Assembly: GCF_038594605.1 (NCBI RefSeq)
Contig: NZ_JBCFZM010000001.1
Span: 1,302,001-1,366,000 of the forward strand
Reading direction: 5' to 3'
Origin: Alteriqipengyuania bathyomarina_B
GTDB taxonomy: Bacteria; Pseudomonadota; Alphaproteobacteria; Sphingomonadales; Sphingomonadaceae
Length of the DNA: 64,000 nucleotides
Every line of letters starts with the position of its first letter. Within the stretch, counting starts at the first letter, position 1. Below, piece after piece: positions 47,301 through 54,700 of the stretch. The position numbers and the translations under genes were made by a program. The notes beneath the pieces are model-generated. The model saw nothing but the letters and a program-made list of their open reading frames with translations. It was not told where the DNA came from and did no database searches.

Positions 47301-48891
47301 CCTGCGCGAAATTTTGGCGGAAGAACTGGCTGACATTGCGAGACTTGCCGCTGATCACCGCCAGCGGCGTGTCGTCGCCCATCGAACCGATGGCTTCCTT
47401 GCCATCGAGTGCCATCGCATCGAGGATCAGCTCCATATCCTCGGTCGTCATGCCGGCGGCACTCAGGCGACGCTCGAGCTGCTCCTCGTCGTAGGAGGGC
47501 TCCGCTTCCGCCGGAGCCTCCGGCAGATCGTCGATCCCCCGAAAACCCGCGACCAATGCGCCATAGGGCGCTTCGCGAGCGATGCGGGCCTTGAGCTCCT
47601 CGTCGCGCAGCAGTTGGCCTTCGTGCAGATCAATCGCGATCATCTGCCCAGGGCCAAGCCGTCCCTTTTCGACCACCCGATCCTCGTCGAGCGAAACCAT
47701 CCCGCTTTCCGAGCCGACCACCAGCAGGCCATCGTCGGTGCGGCTGAAGGCGAGCGGGCGCAGCGCGTTGCGATCGAGCCCGGCGACAGCCCAGCGGCCA
47801 TCGGTCATCGCGAGCGCGGCGGGCCCATCCCACGGCTCCATGACCGAGGCCATGTATTGATACATCGCGCGGGTTTCATCCGCCATGTAAGGCGCCGCCT
47901 GCCATGCTTCGGGCACCAGCATCGATTTGGCCGTCGGCATTGCCTTGCCCGAACGGACCAGCAATTCGATCGCCGCGTCGAGACTGGCGGTGTCCGATGC
48001 GCCGACCGGGATCACGGGCTTGATGTCGTCCGGCGTGTTCGCGAAGGCGAGGCTCGCCATCTTGATCTCGTGCGTGCGCATCCAGTTCTTGTTGCCGCGG
48101 ATCGTGTTGATCTCGCCATTATGCGCCAGCGTGCGGAACGGCTGGGCGAGCCACCATTGCGGGAAGGTATTGGTGGAATAACGCTGGTGGAGGATCGCCA
48201 TCCGGCTGGTCACCAGCGGATCGCGCACGTCGGGATAGAAGGTTGCCAGACTCTCCGCCAGGAACAGGCCCTTGTAGACGATCGATCGGGCGGAGAGCGA
48301 CGCGATGTAGAAATCGCGCAGCTGCGCTTCGACGATCCGCCGCTCGATCCGCCGCCGGACGACGTAAAGGTGTTTCTCGAACTCGTCGAGCGATTGCTCC
48401 TCCGGCTCCGGTCCGGCGATCATCACCTGCTCGATCGCAGGGCGGGTTTCGCGCGCCTTGCGCCCGATAACCGATATGTCGATCGGCACCTGCCGCCAGC
48501 CATAGACGAAGAACCCGGCGCGGATCAGCTCCGCCTCCACGATGGTGCGGCAGGCATCCTGCGCGGCAAGATCGGCCTGGGGGAGGAATACGACGCCCAC
48601 CGCAAGGCGTCCGTCGCGCACGGCATGGCCGCTCGCATCGATCGCGCTGGCGAAGAAATCGACCGGCAGATCGATCAGCAGCCCGGCCCCGTCGCCGGTC
48701 TTCCCGTCCGCATCCACCGCGCCGCGGTGCCAGATGGAAGACAGCGCATCGAGCGCGGCATCGACCACGCGGCGCGTCGACTTGCCCGACGTTTCGCCGA
48801 TCAGCCCGACGCCGCAGGCATCGTGCTCCATATCGGCATGATACATGCCGTCGCGCGAAAGGCGCTCCGCTTCGTTCTGTTGATGAGTCAT
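44371..48891 (-). CDS. gltB: Glutamate synthase large subunit (NADPH-GOGAT alpha)
   Basis: A 1506-residue cytoplasmic enzyme. The N-terminal glutaminase domain is exposed by removal of the first residues, leaving the nucleophile C26 (EHDACGVGL), as usual. The central and FMN-binding domains follow, with GEGGESAERFTPRENGD, VKLVSAAGIGTIAAGVAKAHAD and SGHTGGTGASPQTSIKFAG. The C-terminal beta-helix domain closes the protein. It makes glutamate from glutamine and 2-oxoglutarate with electrons from GltD. The ATG overlaps the gltD stop (ATGA), so gltD-gltB are co-translated. Length matches the bacterial GltB family (about 1500). Confidence 0.97.
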   Translation of the reverse strand: MTHQQNEAERLSRDGMYHADMEHDACGVGLIGETSGKSTRRVVDAALDALSSIWHRGAVDADGKTGDGAGLLIDLPVDFFASAIDASGHAVRDGRLAVGVVFLPQADLAAQDACRTIVEAELIRAGFFVYGWRQVPIDISVIGRKARETRPAIEQVMIAGPEPEEQSLDEFEKHLYVVRRRIERRIVEAQLRDFYIASLSARSIVYKGLFLAESLATFYPDVRDPLVTSRMAILHQRYSTNTFPQWWLAQPFRTLAHNGEINTIRGNKNWMRTHEIKMASLAFANTPDDIKPVIPVGASDTASLDAAIELLVRSGKAMPTAKSMLVPEAWQAAPYMADETRAMYQYMASVMEPWDGPAALAMTDGRWAVAGLDRNALRPLAFSRTDDGLLVVGSESGMVSLDEDRVVEKGRLGPGQMIAIDLHEGQLLRDEELKARIAREAPYGALVAGFRGIDDLPEAPAEAEPSYDEEQLERRLSAAGMTTEDMELILDAMALDGKEAIGSMGDDTPLAVISGKSRNVSQFFRQNFAQVTNPPIDSLRERHVMSLRTRYANLANILEEEDQNDHVLVLESPVLTSHDWARLRAGFGKNVGDIDCTFRARGAAADLRFAIERIRAEAESMVKAGKAEIFLSDEATGPDRIGVPMILAAAAVHTHLTRKGLRSSASINVRSAECLDTHTLAVLIGVGATSVNPYLAEAALLARHRRGLYGDQSREEVLGNFRTALEDGLLKIMAKMGISVISSYRGGYNFEAVGLSRAITADLFPGMPNKISGEGYDSLHVSAAERHADAFGSRHAQLPIGGFYRQRSGEEQHAWGADGMHALQTACATGNQAQWKRFVQAVEGAEPIYLRDLLGIDEAAEPLPLDKVEPVEAIRKRFLTPGMSLGALSPEAHETLAIAMNRIGAKAVSGEGGESAERFTPRENGDLANSGVKQVASGRFGVTAHYLNNCEEIEIKIAQGAKPGEGGQLPGFKVDEVIAKLRHSTPGVTLISPPPHHDIYSIEDLAQLIYDLKQVNPRARVCVKLVSAAGIGTIAAGVAKAHADAILISGHTGGTGASPQTSIKFAGTPWEMGLAEVNQVLALNGLRHKVKLRVDGGLKTGREIVIGAILGAEEFGIGTMSLVAMGCIMVRQCHSNTCPVGVCTQDPRLRAMFGGSPEKVIQLMDFLAGDVRNILAKLGFSSLDEVIGRTELLRQVSRGAEHLDDLDLNPILQKVQTDEPRVFSIAEHRNPVPDSLDAELLDHASKAIEDGTPIKVELPVRNVHRAVGARLSSHVVTRHGPDGLPDGTLDVRLTGCAGQSLGAFLAKGIRLTIEGDANDYVGKGLSGGEIIVHPPSGAPRKSEANGIIGNTALYGATSGALFAAGKAGERFAVRNSGARTVIEGCGANGCEYMTGGMAVILGRVGSNFGAGMTGGMAFVYDPEGRFERLANRGSILWQRLASDHWREELRALVKRHVELTGSAHAKALLSEWSASLGHFWQVVPKDMVNKLEFPLAEEQKSLASAK

Positions 48892-50342
48892 GCCGCTGCT
48901 GCGCTTTGCTTGTTCGCACGCTGCGTCCGCGCAGCTACGAGATATTTATCGATGTGTTCGGCGACGTCGCGACCGTCGCGCACCGCCCAGACGACTAGGC
49001 TCGCACCGCGCGAAATGTCCCCGCCGGCGAACACGCCGGGAAGCGTGGTCATCATTGTCTCGTCGCATTCGAGCGTGCCCCAGTCGGTCACGGCGAGGCC
49101 CTCCTCGCCGAAGATCGCGGGCAGCGGCTCGGGTTCGAAGCCCAGCGCGAGGACGACCAGATCGGCATCGAGCGCGAAACTGCTCGAGGGATCGACCTGC
49201 GGACGGCGGCGGCCATCGGCATCGGGTTCGCCCAGCTGCATCCGGTTCGCCTGCACTTTCGCGGCACGCTCGCCCCCTTCGATCGAAGCGGGGCCGGAGA
49301 GCCACAGGAATTCGACGCCCTCTTCCTCGGCATGCGCGACCTCGGTGCGGCTGCCGGGCATGTTGTCCCGGTCGCGGCGATAGAGGCATTTAACCGACTT
49401 CGCGCCCTGCCGGATCGCGGTGCGCACGCAGTCCATCGCCGTATCGCCGCCGCCAATCACCACGACGTCCCGGTCCTTCGCCAGCAGGCTGCCATCGCTG
49501 TGGCTGGGCACCTCGTCACCCAGCCCGCTGCGGTTCGAGGCGGTCAGGAAATCGATCGCGCGGATCACGCCATCCTTGTCCGCACCCTCCACGGTCAGTT
49601 CGCGCGACTGGTACACACCCGTCGCGACGAATACCGCATCGTGCCGCTTGCGCAGCTCGGCTAGGGTGACATCTTCGCCTACCTCGACGCCGCGATGGAT
49701 GCGGATTCCTCCCTCCTCGACCCGCTTGACGCGCCGGTCGACCACGCTCTTGTCGAGCTTGAAGTTCGGAATACCGTAGATCAGCAGGCCGCCTGCACGG
49801 TCGTGCCGGTCGTAGATATCGACCTCGTAACCGGCGATGCGCAGATATTCCGCAGCGGTCAGGCCAGCGGGCCCTGCGCCGATGATGCCGACCGACTGCC
49901 CGTTCGCCGGGCCAGGCTCGATGCCGCGCACCCAGCCGTTCTGCCACGCATTATCGCCCAGATACTTCTCGATACTGCCGATCGTCACCGCACCATGGCC
50001 GGAGAATTCGATCACGCAGTTGCCTTCGCACAGTCGGTCCTGCGGGCAGATGCGGCCGCAGATTTCGGGCATGGTCGAGGTGCGGGCCGAAAGATCGTAT
50101 GCCTCGCGCAGCCGCCCCTCGGCCGTCAGGCGCAGCCAGTCGGGGATGTGATTGTGCAGCGGGCAATGCGACTGGCAATAAGGCACACCGCATTGCGAGC
50201 AGCGGCCGGCCTGCGCCTGCGCCGCATCATCGGCAAAAGGCGCGCCGATTTCGAGAAAGTCGGCACGACGGGAATCTGCCGAACGCTTGGCCGGATAAGC
50301 CTGCTCGCGCTCGACGAATTTATTGGTGGAATTACGTTCGAT
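48888..50342 (-). CDS. gltD: Glutamate synthase small subunit (start unresolved)
   Basis: A roughly 480-residue flavoprotein that takes electrons from NADPH and passes them to GltB. The N-terminal [4Fe-4S] region RCSQCGVPYCQSHCP and the FAD motif GAGPAG (in IGAGPAGLTAAEYLR) identify it, with IPNFKLDKSVVDRRV and the C-terminal GDISRGASLVVWAV intact. The most downstream canonical start is GTG at 50186, but that would delete the first two cysteines and about 45 conserved residues. The protein sequence continues in frame to about KFVEREQAYPAKR near 50318. No ATG, GTG or TTG lies in frame beyond that before a stop at 50364. An ATC start at 50342 or a frameshift near 50335 are the options, so this end is uncertain. 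Confidence 0.85.
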   Translation of the reverse strand: MERNSTNKFVEREQAYPAKRSADSRRADFLEIGAPFADDAAQAQAGRCSQCGVPYCQSHCPLHNHIPDWLRLTAEGRLREAYDLSARTSTMPEICGRICPQDRLCEGNCVIEFSGHGAVTIGSIEKYLGDNAWQNGWVRGIEPGPANGQSVGIIGAGPAGLTAAEYLRIAGYEVDIYDRHDRAGGLLIYGIPNFKLDKSVVDRRVKRVEEGGIRIHRGVEVGEDVTLAELRKRHDAVFVATGVYQSRELTVEGADKDGVIRAIDFLTASNRSGLGDEVPSHSDGSLLAKDRDVVVIGGGDTAMDCVRTAIRQGAKSVKCLYRRDRDNMPGSRTEVAHAEEEGVEFLWLSGPASIEGGERAAKVQANRMQLGEPDADGRRRPQVDPSSSFALDADLVVLALGFEPEPLPAIFGEEGLAVTDWGTLECDETMMTTLPGVFAGGDISRGASLVVWAVRDGRDVAEHIDKYLVAARTQRANKQSAAAA

Positions 50343-50400
50343 CGGTTTGGCCCGGTTTGTGTTTCATAAAGTCTGCACCCCGTTCGGCGCACATCTTCGA

Positions 50401-50435
50401 TAGCATTGGGCATGCCCAGCGAAATATCAATGCTA
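50401..50435. promoter_or_regulatory. Nested inverted repeats in the gltD leader/promoter region
   Basis: Arms TAGCATTG (50401-50408) and CAATGCTA (50428-50435) are perfect complements. Inside them is a 12-base palindrome TGGGCATGCCCA (50407-50418). The element sits about 60-95 bases upstream of the likely gltD start, between divergent gltD and ggt. It could be an operator or a folded leader. Confidence 0.45.
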
Positions 50436-50554
50436 AAATGTTGCGAGTGCGAAGGGTGACCCTGTAGCTGCCACCGCCTTTCGTCACCAGCACCTTTTGC
50501 TGCGCCCGCCTTTGCCCTAGCCTTATCGGTAAGTGAAGGAAATGGAGAGGCCCG

Positions 50555-52399
50555 ATGCGCATGATTTCGAGACTTCTGACGGCCAGTATGCTGATGGCGA
50601 GCCCGGCTCTGGCGCAGGGGAGCCCTGCCCCCGCGATCAATACCGCCGACACGACCGAGGAAGCCACACAGGGCATCGGGCCCGGCGCACGGCCCGTGGG
50701 CGCCGGCTGGAGCCGCAGCCCGGTCGCCGCAGCGAACGGGATGGCCGCAACCGCGCATCCGCTCGCCACCCAGATCGCGCTCGACATTCTCAAGCAGGGC
50801 GGCAGCGCAGTCGACGCGGCGATTGCCGCCAATGCCGCACTCGGACTGATGGAGCCGACCGGGAATGGGATCGGCGGCGACCTGTTCGCGATTGTCTATG
50901 ATCCCAAGACCGACAAGCTCTATGGCATCAACGGATCGGGCCGCAGCCCCTCGGGCCAGACGCTCGAACAGCTCAAAGCGAAGCTTGGCGAAGGCGCGAC
51001 CTCGCTCCCCCCGGTCGGTCCGCTGCCGATCACCATTCCCGGCACGGTGGATGCCTGGTTCGACCTGCACGACCGTTTCGGCAAGCTGCCGATGGCCGAA
51101 AACCTCGCACCGACGATCCGTTATGCGCGCGAAGGGCATCCGGTCGCGCCGGTCATCTCGATGTATCTCGAGCGCTCGCTGCGCGCCTACGAAGCCCGTC
51201 TCCAGCGGATGGACTTCGATTTCGAGAATGCCCGTGCAACCTGGTTCGCGGATGGCGATGCGCCCCAACCGGGGGAGATTTTCAAGAACGCCGACCTCGC
51301 CAACACGCTGGAGCGGATCGCGGCGAATGGTCGCGACGAATATTACGAAGGCGAAACCGCGCAGCGGATCGTCGATTATCTGCGCGGACAGGGCAGCGCC
51401 TACACGCTGGCCGACTTCGCGAACCACGACAGCGAGTGGGTCGATGTGGCCTGTGTCGACTATCGCAAGGGCTATGAACTGTGCGAGCTGCCGCCCAACG
51501 GCCAGGGCTATGCGGCCTTGCAGATGGTCAACATCCTGAAGAACGTCGATCTGGCGCAGTGGGAACGGGGCAGCCCGCAAGTGCTGCATTACATCACCGA
51601 GGCGAAGCGTCTGGCCTTCGAGGATGTCGCACGCTTCTACGCCGATCCCGATTTCTCGCCCGCACCACAAGGGCTGTTGAGTGACGCATACGGGCGCACA
51701 AGGTTCGCACAGATCGACCCTAAGCGCGCAACACCCGCCTTCGGGCCGGGCGAGCCACCGATCGAGCCCAAGCTGGAGGGCGAAGGCGACACGACTTACC
51801 TCACCGTGGCGGACAAGGACGGGATGATGGTCAGCCTGATCCAGTCCAATTATCGCGGGATGGGCGGCGGTCTGGTCGCCCCCGGGCTCGGCTTCATGTT
51901 CCAGGATCGCGGCGAACTCTTCAGCCTCGATCCCGCGCATCCCAATGCCTACGCGCCCAACAAGCGGCCTTTCCATACGATCATTCCCGCCTTCGTGAAG
52001 AAGGACGGCAAACCGTTCATGAGCTTCGGCCTGATGGGCGGCGGGATGCAGCCGCAGGGCCATGTCCAGATCCTCGTCAATCTGGTCGACTACGGGATGA
52101 ACCTGCAGGAAGCAGGCGATGCTGCACGGCTGATGCACGATGGCGGTCGCCAGCCGACCGATGCGCTTCTGGGCAGTGCAGCCGACACGGTGGAGATCGA
52201 CGATCTCGGCACGCTGATGGTCGAACCCGGCATTCCGACGGCGACGGTCGAAGCCTTGCGCGCGATGGGCCACAAGGTGGAGGTGGAGACCACCGGCATT
52301 CCCTTCGGCGGCTACCAGGCGATCGCCCGCGATCCGGAGAGCGGCGTCTATGTCGGCGCGACCGAAATGCGCAAGGACGGGCAAGCCTCGGGCTATTGA
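50555..52399 (+). CDS. ggt: Gamma-glutamyltransferase family protein, exported
   Basis: A 614-residue exported Ntn-hydrolase proenzyme. Residues 1-20 form a Sec signal peptide cleaved near PALAQG. Autocleavage occurs before T413 (GDTTYLTVAD), which becomes the nucleophile of the small chain. The usual NxTTH-like sequence reads DTTY here, so the histidine after the two threonines is Tyr. Glutamate-binding elements such as NGSGRSP and PNGQGYAA are present. The enzyme would hydrolyse or transfer gamma-glutamyl groups from glutathione or similar peptides in the periplasm; acylase-like relatives also exist. It is divergent from gltD. Confidence 0.9.
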   Translation: MRMISRLLTASMLMASPALAQGSPAPAINTADTTEEATQGIGPGARPVGAGWSRSPVAAANGMAATAHPLATQIALDILKQGGSAVDAAIAANAALGLMEPTGNGIGGDLFAIVYDPKTDKLYGINGSGRSPSGQTLEQLKAKLGEGATSLPPVGPLPITIPGTVDAWFDLHDRFGKLPMAENLAPTIRYAREGHPVAPVISMYLERSLRAYEARLQRMDFDFENARATWFADGDAPQPGEIFKNADLANTLERIAANGRDEYYEGETAQRIVDYLRGQGSAYTLADFANHDSEWVDVACVDYRKGYELCELPPNGQGYAALQMVNILKNVDLAQWERGSPQVLHYITEAKRLAFEDVARFYADPDFSPAPQGLLSDAYGRTRFAQIDPKRATPAFGPGEPPIEPKLEGEGDTTYLTVADKDGMMVSLIQSNYRGMGGGLVAPGLGFMFQDRGELFSLDPAHPNAYAPNKRPFHTIIPAFVKKDGKPFMSFGLMGGGMQPQGHVQILVNLVDYGMNLQEAGDAARLMHDGGRQPTDALLGSAADTVEIDDLGTLMVEPGIPTATVEALRAMGHKVEVETTGIPFGGYQAIARDPESGVYVGATEMRKDGQASGY

Positions 52400-52436
52400 G
52401 CGGCGTGCCTATCCGGAACAGGGAGAGTAGGAAAGA

Positions 52437-52512
52437 TGGTGGACCCTGCTGGGCTCGAACCAGCGACCTCGATATTAAAAGTATCTTGCTCTACCAACTG
52501 AGCTAAGGGTCC
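52437..52512 (-). tRNA. tRNA-Lys (anticodon TTT)
   Basis: A 76-base minus-strand gene folds as a standard cloverleaf: acceptor GGACCCT pairing with AGGGTCC, D arm AGCTCAGTTGGTAGAGCA, anticodon loop CTTTTAA with anticodon TTT, and a T arm containing GGTTCGAGCC. The 3' CCA is encoded (TGG at 52437-52439 on the plus strand). The last ten bases of the folK coding sequence overlap its 5' end. Confidence 0.95.
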
Positions 52513-53012
52513 GACCGGGTGCGGTCCCTAGGCAGGGCTTGCGGGCGGGTCAAGCGTGCCTGCAACTGCCGCAGCGTAAGGCCGCTATCGGGGTCGCGCC
52601 AGCCGGGTGCGATGGCCGTCGCGGGACCCAGCACGAAACTGCGAGCGGCCAAGCCACGGTGCGGAATGTGCAGACTGCGCGAATGCCACCGCCCGCCGCT
52701 CCACAGCACGATGTCGAGATCGAGCACGCGGTCGCCCCACGTCTTGCCCGGCCGCCTGCCGAAGTCGCGTTCGAATCGCTTGAGCTCGCGCAGCAGCGCG
52801 GGCGGCGCGAGGTCGGTCTCCAGCTGCGCCACCGCATTGGCGAAAATCCGCCGGGCCGCGCCGATGGGCGCGCTGGCGATCACCGGACTGCGCGCGTCCA
52901 CTGTGCCGAGTGCGCTCAGCTCTTCCATCGCCGCCAGCACGACCCCGCGCGGGCGGCCATGCTCGCCGTGGCGCCGGTTCGATCCCAGCGCGATGAGATA
53001 GGTTTCGCTCAG
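52503..53012 (-). CDS. folK: 2-amino-4-hydroxy-6-hydroxymethyldihydropteridine diphosphokinase FolK
   Basis: A 169-residue cytoplasmic kinase transferring diphosphate to hydroxymethyl-dihydropterin in folate synthesis. The family core is visible: TYLIALGSNRR at the start, ARRIFANAVAQLETDL, and KTWGDRVLDLDIVLW. The only start that gives the conserved N-terminus is CTG at 53012 (CTGAGCGAAACC), overlapping the TGA of the amidase gene, with GAGCGAGGA just upstream. No ATG, GTG or TTG lies between there and the core. The stop codon lies inside the tRNA-Lys gene, so the coding sequence and tRNA share ten bases. The C-terminal tail is Arg/Pro-rich. Confidence 0.88.
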   Translation of the reverse strand: MSETYLIALGSNRRHGEHGRPRGVVLAAMEELSALGTVDARSPVIASAPIGAARRIFANAVAQLETDLAPPALLRELKRFERDFGRRPGKTWGDRVLDLDIVLWSGGRWHSRSLHIPHRGLAARSFVLGPATAIAPGWRDPDSGLTLRQLQARLTRPQALPRDRTRSDP

Positions 53013-53875
53013 ACGTCCTCGCTCAACCGGCCATAGAGCTCCGGCCGCCGGTCGCGGAAGAAGCCCATGCCTGCGCGATGTTTGGCCGCCGTATCGAGGT
53101 CGAGCGTGGCGACCAGCACGCCGTCCTCCTCGCGCCCGAACTCGACCAGCTTGTCGCCCCATTCGTTGGTGATGAAGGAGTGGCCGTAGAACGTCTGCCC
53201 GTCCTCGGTGCCGATCCGGTTCGCGGCGATCACCGGCATGCAGTTCGAGACCGAATGCCCCTGCATCGCGCGCTGCCACATGCGGCTGGTATCGAAGCTG
53301 GCGTCATAGGGCTCGGAGCCGATCGCGGTCGGGTAGAACAGCAATTCGGCCCCCATCAACGCCATCGCCCGCGCGGTTTCGGGATACCACTGGTCCCAGC
53401 ATACCCCCACGCCGATCTTGGTGGAGCCTCCGACTTTCAGCGGAACGTCCCACACCTTGAACCCGGTATTGCCGGGGCGGAAGTAGTACTTTTCCTCGTA
53501 GCCCGGGCCGTCGGGAATGTGGCTCTTGCGATAGACTCCCATGATCTCCCCGTCGGGGCCGATCATCGCGAGCGAGTTGTAGTGGTGCGGCCCGTCTTTC
53601 TCGAAGAAGCTGGTCGGGATCGCCACGCCCAGCTTCTTTGCCAGCTTGGCCATCGCGCGCACGTTGGTATGGTCGGCGGTCGGCGCGGCGCGGGCGAACA
53701 GCGCCTCGTCCTCCTGCTTGCAGAAGTAGGGGCCGTCGAACAGCTCGGGCGGCAGGATCACCTGCGCACCGCGCGACGCCGCTTCCTCGACCAGCGAGGA
53801 CACCGCTTCGATGTTCTCTGCCTCGTCTTGGGCTCCAAGCTCCAGCTGGAGCGCGGCTACGGTGATCTGACGCAT
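53009..53875 (-). CDS. aguB: N-carbamoylputrescine amidase
   Basis: A 288-residue cytoplasmic nitrilase-superfamily enzyme. The catalytic E-K-C triad is visible as E44 (LPPELFDGPYF), K117 (YRKSHIPDG) and C159 (GVGVCWDQWYPE). The sequence pattern, including EKYYFRPGNTGFKVW, is that of AguB, which converts N-carbamoylputrescine to putrescine, CO2 and ammonia in the arginine-decarboxylase polyamine route. The partner agmatine deiminase aguA is not in the window. The stop overlaps the folK start (CTGA), so folK is translated after it. A conserved polyamine or folate link is not implied. Confidence 0.93.
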   Translation of the reverse strand: MRQITVAALQLELGAQDEAENIEAVSSLVEEAASRGAQVILPPELFDGPYFCKQEDEALFARAAPTADHTNVRAMAKLAKKLGVAIPTSFFEKDGPHHYNSLAMIGPDGEIMGVYRKSHIPDGPGYEEKYYFRPGNTGFKVWDVPLKVGGSTKIGVGVCWDQWYPETARAMALMGAELLFYPTAIGSEPYDASFDTSRMWQRAMQGHSVSNCMPVIAANRIGTEDGQTFYGHSFITNEWGDKLVEFGREEDGVLVATLDLDTAAKHRAGMGFFRDRRPELYGRLSEDV

Positions 53876-53884
53876 GGCGGCCGG

Positions 53885-54628
53885 TTACTTGGGCACCAGC
53901 GCGAAGTCCACCTGCACGGAGACGCGGCTGGTGGTCTGGCCGGGCTGGATCACCCCGCCCGCCTGTTCCTCCGGCATCGCCTGCGTGCGGACCACCGGCG
54001 CGACGGGCGGCGGCGGAGGCGGTGCTCCGGGGATGTAGCGCCCGCCCTGCGCGCCGCCGCCATCGCGGATCGTGAGCACGCGGGCGATCTTCATATCGGC
54101 GGCATCGGCATAGGCCTGCGCGCGGGCCCTCGCCGCCTTGAACGCCTCGCCATAGGCGGTGTTGGCGGCCTTCTCGCTGTCGGAGATGCGCAGGTCAGGG
54201 CCGGAGAACACGTTCGCGCCCGCCTCGGTCGCGGCGGTCACCGCGTCGCCCGCACGCTCGATATCGCGCACGGTCACCGCGACGATGTTGTTCGCCTGAT
54301 ACTGCCCCTTGCGGTCGCCGTACTGGATCCGCTGGATGCCGACAGTGCGCGTCTGGATATCCTCCGCCGGAACGCCCGCCTCCTTCAGTGCGGCGACCAC
54401 CTTCGCAATGTCCTTGGCATTGGCATCGCTTGCCGCCTTGCCGGTTGGCCCGAAATTCTCGACCCCGACCTGGAAGAAGGCCTCGTCCGGGCGGACTTCG
54501 GATTCGCCCGTCGCGCTGACAGACAGCAGGGTTTCGTCATGATCGACCCCGCGCGGATCGTAGGCCGGTTGCTGGCACGCAGCGAGCGCCAGGGGCGCGG
54601 CAAGCAGGGGCAAGTATCTGGAACGCAT
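53885..54628 (-). CDS. SIMPL (DUF541) domain lipoprotein
   Basis: A 247-residue envelope lipoprotein. The signal peptide ends in LALAAC, a lipobox, and the mature protein is dominated by a SIMPL/DUF541 domain (about residues 38-240). Segments such as SVSATGESEVRPDEAFFQVGVENFG and DIAKVVAALKEAGVPAEDIQTR are typical. A proline-rich stretch (APPPPPPVAPVV) is inserted before the last strands. SIMPL proteins are periplasmic or surface proteins with no defined activity; some relatives reduce oxidative stress. ATG 54628 follows GAGGGGATATGTC; the ATG 15 bases upstream is less well placed. The gene precedes the amidase on the same strand, with nine bases between. Confidence 0.86.
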   Translation of the reverse strand: MRSRYLPLLAAPLALAACQQPAYDPRGVDHDETLLSVSATGESEVRPDEAFFQVGVENFGPTGKAASDANAKDIAKVVAALKEAGVPAEDIQTRTVGIQRIQYGDRKGQYQANNIVAVTVRDIERAGDAVTAATEAGANVFSGPDLRISDSEKAANTAYGEAFKAARARAQAYADAADMKIARVLTIRDGGGAQGGRYIPGAPPPPPPVAPVVRTQAMPEEQAGGVIQPGQTTSRVSVQVDFALVPK

Positions 54629-54700
54629 GACATATCCCCTCATGAGACTCTATCTCACGCGCCATCTGCCGCCGCCCGCCTGAACCGCGTCTGACAGGCC

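Noticed and set aside
46780..49383. 867-codon plus-strand frame opposite gltB
   Set aside because: It lies antisense within the well-supported gltB and gltD genes, with no domain features.
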